A stretch of DNA of 5,263 nt from CAZWIT01 sp964533435 (GTDB lineage: Bacteria; Patescibacteriota; Patescibacteriia; UBA1558; GWA2-36-10): NCBI GenBank assembly GCA_964533435.1, contig CAZHLU010000062.1:1-5263 (forward strand), given 5' to 3'. This document shows, in pieces, positions 1 through 5,263 of this stretch. The notes beneath the pieces were generated by a model that did no database searches, was not told where the DNA came from, and was given only the letters and a program-made list of their open reading frames with translations. Within the stretch, counting starts at the first letter, position 1; each line of letters starts with the position of its first letter. Both the position numbers and the translations under genes were made by a program.

Positions 1-275
1 AAATTTACTCCAAAAACATTAGCTAAAGTTGGACCCTGTCCTAAAATAAACTTGATATTCAAAATTTTATTTGATTCTTGCCAATGATAATGATGCACAT
101 TAGTTAGATCTAATATTTCTTGAATGTGTAAATCATTTTTTAAACCAGAACTAAATAAATAAAAATTATCATTGGGATTATTTTTAGCTAAATTAAATAA
201 GGCTAATTTGGTATAACTACCAATACCGGTTAATTTTTTTGTATTCAATACTCTGATATCAACGCCAATATTCAT
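1..275 (-). CDS. GT4-family glycosyltransferase, N-terminal fragment (runs off left edge)
   Basis: I translated this from the minus strand: an ATG at 275 opens a frame that stays open to the window edge (91 codons). It begins MNIGVDIRVLNTKKLTGIGS and continues with a predicted alternating beta/alpha pattern, including NFYLFSSG near residue 40. A start of the form 'M-x-I-G-[VI]-D-x-R' followed by a T-G-I-G-x-Y-T segment is typical of the N-terminal Rossmann half of GT-B fold GT4 glycosyltransferases (MtfB-like group), where the glycine loop lies near the acceptor/donor cleft. The catalytic C-terminal half with the EX7E motif lies outside the window, so donor sugar and linkage cannot be read. 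The start is 4 bp (TAAG) after the stop of the upstream glycosyltransferase, which implies one operon and coupled translation. There is no Shine-Dalgarno sequence. The family is fairly sure; the substrate is unknown. Confidence 0.8.
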   Translation of the reverse strand, partial: MNIGVDIRVLNTKKLTGIGSYTKLALFNLAKNNPNDNFYLFSSGLKNDLHIQEILDLTNVHHYHWQESNKILNIKFILGQGPTLANVFGVN

Positions 276-279
276 CTTA

Positions 280-1362
280 TTATAATTTATTTACAAACTC
301 TAAAATCTTTTTTTGAAATATAGATTCATCAAACTGTTGAGCGTGCTCTCTTATTTTTTTGGGGTCAAAAACTTTATCATCTAAACGCAAAATTTTGTGG
401 GCTAAGGATTCCCAAGTCTGTTCATAAAAAAATGTACCACTTAAGCCCTCTGCCACAGTCTCCAGAGCCCCGCCCTTGGCATAAGCTATTACCGGACGTC
501 CTGAAGCCATAGCTTCTACGGCAGTAATGCCAAAATCCTCAATTTGAGGATAAATAAAGGCTCGACATTTCGCCAAATAGTCATTTCGGGTCTGATTATC
601 AACCTCGCCTAAAAATTCAATATTAGATTGAGCGATTTTCTTTAAATAACTGTATTCACTACCAGTGCCAATAATTTTTAGTGGTAATTTTAAATTATTA
701 AAAGCTTTAATTGCCAAATCAACTTTTTTGTAAGGACGTAAACGACTTACTATTAAAAAATAATCTTCTGTATTATCACTAATTTTAAAATCATTAACTT
801 TAATAGGTGGATAAATAACAACAGAACGACGATGATAATGTCTAAATATTTTTTCAGCAATAAATTTTGAATTAGCAATAAAATAATCCACTTGTTGTGC
901 CTTGTTATAATCCCAAGCTTGTAGGCCGGCTAAAACTTTAGGTAATAATTTTTTTAATAACTTACCTTCTGGCAAATTACCTAAGTATTCTTCCTGATTA
1001 TCCCATAAATAACGAGTCGGCGCATGGCAATAACAAATATGTTTTGTTTGAGGACCAACTTTTACACCTTTAACAAAGGCTGAAGAAGAGCTAATCACTA
1101 AATCATAATCGCTCAAATTAGTACTTTCCCAAACCTTAGGCATGAAAACTAAAAAATATTTAAACCATTGATTAATGCCTGGTATTTTTTGTAAATTTGA
1201 ACTAACTATTAAATCAGGATCTAATAAATCCTTGGTAATACTTTTATTATTTATTAAGGTATGAATTTTTACTTGAGGAAAAACACGGTGCAGACTAGCT
1301 AAAACTTGTTCAGCACCACCAACTTGAAATAAATGGTCATGAGCTAAAATAATTTTTTTCAT
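280..1362 (-). CDS. WbaZ-like GT4 glycosyltransferase
   Basis: Probable cytoplasmic or membrane-associated GT-B enzyme that transfers a nucleotide-activated sugar, perhaps mannose, to a lipid-linked glycan. Residues below are numbered from the longer possible start at 1377 (365 aa). Residues 11-26 (LAHDHLFQVGGAEQVL) are the N-terminal glycine loop. Residues 115-125 (CYCHAPTRYLW) form a signature seen in WbaZ-type mannosyltransferases. Residues 207-217 (FLIVSRLRPYK) hold the donor-site R and K. E280 to E288 in EDFGITAVE is the EX7E motif, followed by AMASGRPVIAY and GGALETV. Length is normal and no key residue is missing. I prefer the ATG at 1362 over the one at 1377 because family members begin with the first beta strand (M-K-K-I-I-L-A-H-D), and because 1362 follows the upstream stop as TAAG-ATG, exactly as at the next junction; 1377 would overlap the upstream gene by 14 bp. 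It lies between the sugar transferase and another GT4 in one operon. Family assignment is strong; the mannose donor is inferred. Confidence 0.92.
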   Translation of the reverse strand: MKKIILAHDHLFQVGGAEQVLASLHRVFPQVKIHTLINNKSITKDLLDPDLIVSSNLQKIPGINQWFKYFLVFMPKVWESTNLSDYDLVISSSSAFVKGVKVGPQTKHICYCHAPTRYLWDNQEEYLGNLPEGKLLKKLLPKVLAGLQAWDYNKAQQVDYFIANSKFIAEKIFRHYHRRSVVIYPPIKVNDFKISDNTEDYFLIVSRLRPYKKVDLAIKAFNNLKLPLKIIGTGSEYSYLKKIAQSNIEFLGEVDNQTRNDYLAKCRAFIYPQIEDFGITAVEAMASGRPVIAYAKGGALETVAEGLSGTFFYEQTWESLAHKILRLDDKVFDPKKIREHAQQFDESIFQKKILEFVNKL

Positions 1363-1363
1363 C

Positions 1364-2755
1364 TTAGCAGGCTTCATCTTTTTTAAATAAAGCCAGTGGA
1401 GTTTTTAAAAGTATAATAAGATCTAGCCAGACTGACCAATTTTCAATATAAAAAACATCTAATTTTGCTTCTTCGGCAAATAATAGATTAGAACGTCCAG
1501 AAACCTGAGCCAGGCCAGTGATTCCTGGTTTGATAGCTAGTAATTTTTTATAACCACGTTTATATTGAGATACTTCTTGTGGTTCATGGGGACGGGGCCC
1601 CACTAAACTCATTTCACCTTTTATCACATTTATTAATTGAGCTAGTTCATCTAAACTAGTACGTCTAAGCCAAGCTCCAAATTTAGTAATTCGAGGATCA
1701 TTTTTCATTTTAAACAAAGGACCATCAGGACGCTCATTATAAGCTAAAATCTGTTCTTTTAATAAATGAGCATCTTTAACCATAGAACGAAACTTGTATA
1801 ATTTAAATACTTTACCCTTGGTTCCAACTCTTTCTAATTTTACTATAACCGGCCCTTTAGAAGTAATCTTTACTAACAAGGCCAAAACTATGAGTAAGGG
1901 TGATAAAATTATTAATAGCAAAGTAGCACCTATCAAATCAAATAATCTTTTGTAAATGCGGCGCCAACCATCAAGAGGTGTGCCCTTGATACTAACTAGT
2001 GGCAAACCAGCAACGTTATTTAATTCAAAATTTAAAGATTGAGTTTGAAATAAACTAGCTACATAATTAAAATTAACATGCCTTTCTTGGCACCAAGTCA
2101 AAAGATCTAAGGCTTCATCTTTATTAACGCTAGAGTCTGTTTGTATTAAAGCTTCTACATTTTTTTTACGCAAATACTCACTAGCCTCGGCACTACTAGC
2201 CAAACTATTTAAATTGTCATATTCAGCTAGCACCCTAAAACCTAAAGCAGGTTTATTTTTATAAGTGCTAACTAGAGCTTGACGACTAGAGCTAGAACCA
2301 ACAACAATTAAATTAGATAGACCACGTCCTTTTTTAAAAAATAAATTTCTAACTAAGATAATAAAAATTCTAGCTAAAAATAAATAGATAATAGCCAACG
2401 CCCAAGCTAAAATAATAATAAAACGGGAAGAAAATAATTCTCTTTGAAAAAATATAAGCATTACTAATATTACTATTAGCATGGAAACGGCCGCTATTAT
2501 TCTACGGAATTCTTTTAATAACTTTTTGTTTTCCATGGTATAAAAACCATAGCTAGCAAAAATAACAATAGCTAATATTCCTACCCGCAAAATAATTTCA
2601 AAATAATGACTAAAAGGTAATTCAAAAACTACCGGCCTTACTTCTGTAATAGTGCCGGAAAAACGAAAATAATAAGCTGAAATACCGGCCAACAATACTA
2701 GGGTAAAGTCAATCGGTATTAAAGCGATACTAATAATAAAATTAGCTTTTTTCAT
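1364..2755 (-). CDS. Polyprenyl-phosphate sugar-1-phosphate transferase (exopolysaccharide initiating enzyme)
   Basis: Integral membrane enzyme of 463 aa that moves a sugar-1-phosphate from a UDP-sugar onto undecaprenyl phosphate, the first step of capsule, exopolysaccharide or O-glycan assembly. Four hydrophobic segments lie near residues 5-28, 52-72, 86-103 and 111-135. A CoA-binding-like Rossmann domain starts at about 148 (LIVVGSSSS) and runs to about 255. The C-terminal bacterial sugar transferase domain runs from about 266 to 460: a membrane re-entrant helix at 270-296, KLYKFRSM at 318-325, DPRITKFGAWLRRTSLDEL at 353-371 with the catalytic Asp-Glu pair D369/E370, GEMSLVGPRP at 380-389, and KPGITGLAQVSGRS at 409-422. 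The layout matches the long WbaP/WcaJ class rather than the short PglC class. It is first gene of its operon and needs its own promoter because rnpB upstream points the other way. The sugar (for example Glc, Gal or a diaminosugar) cannot be deduced. No Shine-Dalgarno precedes the ATG. Confidence 0.95.
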   Translation of the reverse strand: MKKANFIISIALIPIDFTLVLLAGISAYYFRFSGTITEVRPVVFELPFSHYFEIILRVGILAIVIFASYGFYTMENKKLLKEFRRIIAAVSMLIVILVMLIFFQRELFSSRFIIILAWALAIIYLFLARIFIILVRNLFFKKGRGLSNLIVVGSSSSRQALVSTYKNKPALGFRVLAEYDNLNSLASSAEASEYLRKKNVEALIQTDSSVNKDEALDLLTWCQERHVNFNYVASLFQTQSLNFELNNVAGLPLVSIKGTPLDGWRRIYKRLFDLIGATLLLIILSPLLIVLALLVKITSKGPVIVKLERVGTKGKVFKLYKFRSMVKDAHLLKEQILAYNERPDGPLFKMKNDPRITKFGAWLRRTSLDELAQLINVIKGEMSLVGPRPHEPQEVSQYKRGYKKLLAIKPGITGLAQVSGRSNLLFAEEAKLDVFYIENWSVWLDLIILLKTPLALFKKDEAC

Positions 2756-2769
2756 ATAAACTTAACATT

Positions 2770-2798
2770 ATCATAACAATTTAAAGCTAATTAGTAAA
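2770..2798 (-). promoter_or_regulatory. Candidate promoter of the sugar transferase/glycosyltransferase operon
   Basis: On the minus strand, TTTACT (2798-2793, four of six matches to TTGACA) is followed after exactly 17 bp by TATGAT (2775-2770, five of six matches to TATAAT). The -10 carries an extended TGn element (TG at 2778-2777). Transcription would start at about 2763-2762, only 7-8 nt before the ATG at 2755. That would give a nearly leaderless mRNA, in keeping with the missing Shine-Dalgarno sequence. The region is AT-rich, so chance matches are possible; the call is inferred from the motifs alone. Confidence 0.5.
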
Positions 2799-2801
2799 CT
2801 A

Positions 2802-2808
2802 CCCCCCC
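2802..2808. repeat. C7/G7 homopolymer tract in the divergent promoter region
   Basis: Seven consecutive C on the plus strand (seven G on the minus strand) stand out in an otherwise very AT-rich 114-bp intergenic region. The tract ends 3 bp upstream of the candidate -35 of the minus-strand operon promoter and 25 bp upstream of the rnpB -35. Such tracts are prone to slipped-strand length change. Whether this one varies or has any role cannot be seen from one sequence. It lies about 47 nt from the start codon, too far to be a ribosome binding site. Confidence 0.6.
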
Positions 2809-2833
2809 TGTTTTATTTACCTTTATTCTATTA

Positions 2834-2862
2834 TTGACAAAAATGTAAAAATATTGTATAAA
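2834..2862 (+). promoter_or_regulatory. Sigma-70-type promoter of rnpB
   Basis: A perfect TTGACA (-35, 2834-2839) is separated by exactly 17 bp from TATAAA (-10, 2857-2862). The predicted start at about 2869-2870 falls on the first G of the P1 helix of RNase P RNA, so promoter spacing and RNA structure independently give the same 5' end. This is the best promoter in the window and suits a constitutive housekeeping RNA. Confidence 0.88.
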
Positions 2863-2869
2863 TAAAAAA

Positions 2870-3232
2870 GGCTTAAATTAATTAGATGATCGCCCGCCTT
2901 TGGCGGGAGGAAAGTCCGAACACCATTTGCTATCTTCGGATAGTAGGTAATTGGTAACACCAACCGACTTAAGTTGCGAAACCTAAGTTAGGACAAGTAC
3001 AACAGAAAATATTCCCCCGCGGTCAAACGTGGTAAGGGTGAAATCGTCCAATAATAAGTGGACGCGTTAGTTTGGTGACAAACTAAAAGAGGTAAACTCT
3101 ACCTGGTGAAAGGTTAAATAGGCTGTGTGCCTTATGGTACATGGCGGGTAAACCGCTTGAGTCTAAGCGCAAGTTTAGACCTAGATAGATGATCATCCAC
3201 GACAGAATTCGGCTTATCGATTAATTTAGGCC
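2870..3232 (+). ncRNA. rnpB: RNase P RNA, bacterial type A
   Basis: Catalytic RNA of RNase P, which cuts the 5' leader from precursor tRNAs together with the RnpA protein. About 363 nt. Conserved core: the GAGGAAAGTCCGAACACC block at 2907-2924 and GACAGAATTCGGCTTATCG at 3201-3219. These pair as P4: AAG (2912-2914), bulged T2915 (the universal bulged U), and CCGAA (2916-2920) with TTCGG-CTT (3208-3215). P1 is 13 bp (2870-2882 with 3220-3232, one G-U). P2 is 7 bp (2885-2891 with 3191-3197). P3 is a short hairpin (2893-2898/2902-2907). P9 is 2951-2955/2959-2963. GGTAAGGGTGAAA and GGTAAACTC match the conserved central regions. GNRA loops cap P14 (GTGA, 3075-3078) and P18 (GCAA, 3169-3172). GGT at 3147-3149 next to P15 fits the L15 motif that binds the tRNA CCA end. 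It is transcribed against all neighbouring genes. Helix names are by comparison with E. coli from memory. Confidence 0.97.
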
Positions 3233-3238
3233 TTTTTT
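3211..3238 (+). terminator. Possible rnpB terminator: T6 run after the P1 3' strand
   Basis: Six T (3233-3238) directly follow the end of P1. A local hairpin can form from GGCTTA (3211-3216) and TAGGCC (3227-3232), 6 bp with one G-U and a 10-nt loop, placing the T run where an intrinsic terminator needs it. Its left arm overlaps the P4 strand of the mature RNA and its right arm overlaps P1, so it could only form transiently. The alternative is termination aided by the long P1 stem itself. The stem is weak. Confidence 0.45.
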
Positions 3239-3248
3239 AATTGCCAAA

Positions 3249-4343
3249 TTATTCTAATATATATTTTAGAGTTTCTTGGGCAGATTTTTCCCAAGAAAAA
3301 TTTTCAACACGGTGTAAGCCTAAGTGTTTAAATAAAATTTTTAATTCAGGATTAGCTATAAATTGAGCTAATTTATTTTTGATATCATTAATATCATCAG
3401 GATTACAATACATCGCAGCATTAGCTGCTACCTCCTTTAAGACTGGTAAATCAGAACATAAAACTGGTGTACCGCAAGCCATAGCTTCTAAGATAGGTAT
3501 ACCAAAGCCTTCAAATTTGCTAGGAAAGACAAATAAAGAAGCCGCTGCCATTAATTGACTATAATTTTTTTGACTAACATAGCCTAAAAGAATTATTTTA
3601 TCTTTGTATTCTGGTGTAAGCATAGCTTCTATTTTCTGACGACCAAAATTACCCCAACGCCCAGCTAAGACCAAGGGCCAATCATTATTTTCTAAAAGTT
3701 TATAAGCAGCAATAAGATTAGGAATATTTTTTTTAATTTCTAAGCGTCCAATATATAAAATAAAATTAGCTGGCAAATCAAATTTTTCTTTAATGTCTTC
3801 TTGCTCATTTTTACTTATAGGATGAAAGTCATTAGCGTCGAAGCCATGATAAATAACTCTGATTTTATTTTTGGTTTGAGGATAAAAATGTTCTACATCA
3901 GATTTAACAGCCAAAGATGGTACAATAATTTTATCAGCCCGCATAGCTGTAAAGCGGTGCGATAATTTTTGATAAATTCTTTCTAAAGGATGATAAAGTT
4001 CAGGGTTTTTTAAAAAACCTAAATCATGAATAGTGACTATTACCTGTCCCCTTACTAAAATCGGTAAAGCATTGGTTGCAAAAAAACGATCAACTTTATG
4101 AAATAATAACTCTAAGGACAAACGTACATGTGTCCATAATTTACGATAAGGCCAATTTAATTTTTTAAAATAAAAATTAGCTGGTCCTTTACCTAAGTCC
4201 CCAGCTAATGTCTGGTTATAATAAACAATAAATTGATTAGTTTGATCTAATTTTTTGAATTCTTGCAATAAATGCCAAGCATACCACTCTGTACCGGTTT
4301 TATGTTCTTTATTAGCACGAGTAGCTTCTAAACCTATTTTCAT
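3249..4343 (-). CDS. MtfB-like GT4 glycosyltransferase
   Basis: GT-B fold glycosyltransferase of 364 aa, expected in the cytoplasm or at the inner membrane face, using a nucleotide-sugar donor to build a cell-envelope glycan. MKIGLEATRANKEHKTGTEW opens the N-terminal Rossmann half. IVTIHDLGFLKNPELYHP (102-119) is the characteristic HDL segment. RVIYHGFD (162-169) is the inter-domain strand. FILYIGRLEIKKN (194-206) carries the donor-site R and K. FPSKFEGFGIPILEAMACG (273-291) holds the EX7E pair E278/E286. Full family length, no missing motif. The start is 3 bp after the mreB stop, so the two are very probably co-transcribed and translationally coupled. The N-terminal style resembles the truncated GT4 at the left edge more than the WbaZ-like one. 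Downstream lies rnpB on the opposite strand, and I see no minus-strand terminator between them. Sugar and acceptor are unknown. Confidence 0.92.
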   Translation of the reverse strand: MKIGLEATRANKEHKTGTEWYAWHLLQEFKKLDQTNQFIVYYNQTLAGDLGKGPANFYFKKLNWPYRKLWTHVRLSLELLFHKVDRFFATNALPILVRGQVIVTIHDLGFLKNPELYHPLERIYQKLSHRFTAMRADKIIVPSLAVKSDVEHFYPQTKNKIRVIYHGFDANDFHPISKNEQEDIKEKFDLPANFILYIGRLEIKKNIPNLIAAYKLLENNDWPLVLAGRWGNFGRQKIEAMLTPEYKDKIILLGYVSQKNYSQLMAAASLFVFPSKFEGFGIPILEAMACGTPVLCSDLPVLKEVAANAAMYCNPDDINDIKNKLAQFIANPELKILFKHLGLHRVENFSWEKSAQETLKYILE

Positions 4344-4346
4344 AAG

Positions 4347-5263
4347 CTAGCGGGCAGATAAAATACTGCGCTTATATGATTCTAAATTTTCTAAAGCAAT
4401 ACCAGTGCCTCTAGCTACACACAAGAGGGCATCTTCGGCTACATAGGCCGGCACACCAGTTGCTTGTGATAATAGCTTGTCTATATTACGAAGTAAGGCT
4501 GTACCACCAGATAAAACCATGCCCTTGTCCATAATATCAGCTGAAAGTTCCGGAGGAGTTTGGTATAAAACATTTTTTACTGCTGAAATTAAACCCTGTA
4601 ATTCATTTTGCAAAGCCTCGGTTACATCGTCAGAGCTAATACTAATAGTACGTGGTAAACCGCTAATCATATCTCGACCCTTAATATCCATATGCAACTT
4701 TTCACCTTTGGGTAGATATTGAGCTGAGCCAACTTTAATTTTGATTTCTTCAGCAGTTCGTTCACCAATAGCTAAATTGTATTTTTTCTTTATAAATTCA
4801 GAAATAGCGGCGTCATATTTATTACCACCAATACGGACAGAAGTGTTAGCGACAATACCACCCAAAGAAATAACTGCCACTTCTGAAGTACCACCACCCA
4901 TATCAACAATCATGTGTCCGGAAGCAGAGCCAATTGGAATATCAGCGCCAATAGCAGCAGCAATTGGTTCTTTGATAATAAAAGCCGCTTTAGCACCGGC
5001 GGCTAGTGTTGCATCAATAACAGCACGTCTTTCGGTAGAAGTAATACCAGCTGGAACAGCAATCATCACTTCTGGTCTAAATATTTTCATACCACCGACT
5101 GCTTTATTAATAAAATAGCGTAACATACTTTCCGTAGTTTTATAATCAGCTATTACGCCATTTTTTAATGGTCGAGCAGCCACAATAGAGTCAGGAGTGC
5201 GACCAATCATTTCTTTGGCCTCATCTCCTACTGCTAAAACTTTTTTGTCAAAAACCGAAATAG
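4347..5263 (-). CDS. mreB: Rod-shape-determining actin homologue MreB (N-terminus outside window)
   Basis: Bacterial actin that forms membrane-bound filaments and guides lateral peptidoglycan synthesis. The frame stays open to the right edge: 17 residues (ISVFDKKVLAVGDEAKE) precede the internal Met at 5210, so that Met is not the start. About 304 residues are visible; roughly 40 N-terminal ones, with the phosphate-1 loop, are missing. Counting from that Met: MIGRTP then RPLKNGVIADYKTTESMLRY (13-32), MIAVPAGITSTERRAV (49-64), the KEPIAAAIGA segment (80-89), phosphate-2 loop IVDMGGGTSEVAVISLGG (101-118), RIGGNKYD (126-133), and adenosine motif LSGGTALLRNIDKLL (233-247). The E before P in KEP, which lines up with the catalytic Glu of the Hsp70 fold, is kept; the residue before it, usually E in MreB, is K. 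The next gene is a glycosyltransferase after 3 bp, not mreC. Family is certain; a non-shape MreB paralogue cannot be excluded without the N-terminus. Confidence 0.96.
   Translation of the reverse strand, partial: ISVFDKKVLAVGDEAKEMIGRTPDSIVAARPLKNGVIADYKTTESMLRYFINKAVGGMKIFRPEVMIAVPAGITSTERRAVIDATLAAGAKAAFIIKEPIAAAIGADIPIGSASGHMIVDMGGGTSEVAVISLGGIVANTSVRIGGNKYDAAISEFIKKKYNLAIGERTAEEIKIKVGSAQYLPKGEKLHMDIKGRDMISGLPRTISISSDDVTEALQNELQGLISAVKNVLYQTPPELSADIMDKGMVLSGGTALLRNIDKLLSQATGVPAYVAEDALLCVARGTGIALENLESYKRSILSAR

Noticed and set aside
2802..2808. Minus-strand G7 as a Shine-Dalgarno sequence
   Set aside because: It is about 47 nt from the ATG at 2755 and not a match to the AGGAGG core.
2825..2849. 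Minus-strand TTTACA (2849-2844) with TAGAAT (2830-2825) as operon promoter
   Set aside because: Each box is good, but the spacer is only 13 bp; the pair at 2798/2775 has a 17-bp spacer and an extended -10.
2880..3240. Possible class B or reduced archaeal-like RNase P RNA
   Set aside because: The bacterial core, GGTAAACTC block, P14/P18 GNRA loops and L15 GGT all fit bacterial type A despite the simplified P3 and P16.
4477..5118. Open plus-strand frames opposite mreB (4477-4722 and 4741-5118)
   Set aside because: They lie wholly antisense to conserved MreB motifs, have low-complexity Ala/Ile/Pro-rich translations, no recognisable domain, promoter or ribosome binding site.
5208..5210. ATG at 5210 as the mreB start
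   Set aside because: The frame continues upstream to the edge and encodes residues typical of MreB (VLAVGDEAKE before MIGRTP), so this Met is internal.
1..5263. Alternative genetic code (TGA read as Gly or Trp, as in some CPR lineages)
   Set aside because: All frames are full length under the standard code, Trp is TGG, Gly content is normal, and conserved Gly motifs use GGN codons.
1..5263. Mobile element, CRISPR array, tRNA gene or riboswitch
   Set aside because: I saw no transposase or integrase, no spaced direct repeats, no terminal inverted repeats, no tRNA cloverleaf, and no untranslated region long enough for a riboswitch.

Overview
The window is AT-rich chromosomal DNA from a bacterium. 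All protein genes lie on the minus strand. The codons are A/T-ending, and the stops are TAA (three) and TAG (one) with no sign of TGA recoding. Intergenic gaps are 3-4 bp, and no gene start has a recognisable Shine-Dalgarno sequence. RNase P RNA of the bacterial A type and an MreB homologue show it is bacterial and probably rod-shaped. The style (compact, AT-rich, SD-poor, many GT4 glycosyltransferases around a polyprenyl-phosphate sugar transferase) resembles Patescibacteria/CPR genomes. That assignment is an inference; no taxonomic marker was compared.

Layout, left to right: (1) 1-275, minus, the N-terminal part of a GT4 glycosyltransferase that runs off the left edge. (2) 280-1362 (possibly 1377), minus, a complete WbaZ-like GT4 glycosyltransferase. 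(3) 1364-2755, minus, a complete polyprenyl-phosphate sugar-1-phosphate transferase, the enzyme that starts lipid-linked glycan assembly. (4) 2756-2869, a divergent promoter region with a C7/G7 tract. (5) 2870-3232, plus, the RNase P RNA gene rnpB, the only plus-strand gene. (6) 3249-4343, minus, a complete MtfB-like GT4 glycosyltransferase. (7) 4347-5263, minus, mreB, with its N-terminus cut off by the right edge.

The genes form two minus-strand transcription blocks: mreB plus a glycosyltransferase, and the initiating sugar transferase plus at least two glycosyltransferases. rnpB sits between them in the opposite direction. The second block probably makes a cell-surface polysaccharide or glycoconjugate: the transferase loads the first sugar phosphate onto undecaprenyl phosphate on the inner membrane face, and the GT4 enzymes extend it. 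MreB organises lateral cell-wall synthesis, so the neighbourhood is about the cell envelope, with a housekeeping RNA embedded in it.

I found no mobile element, CRISPR array, tRNA or toxin system, and no convincing new biological system. The points most worth a second look are the rnpB transcription unit (promoter spacing and P1 helix agree on the same 5' end), the variable features of that RNA, its antisense position inside a minus-strand gene block, the near-leaderless promoter predicted for the sugar transferase operon, and mreB directly joined to a glycosyltransferase gene.
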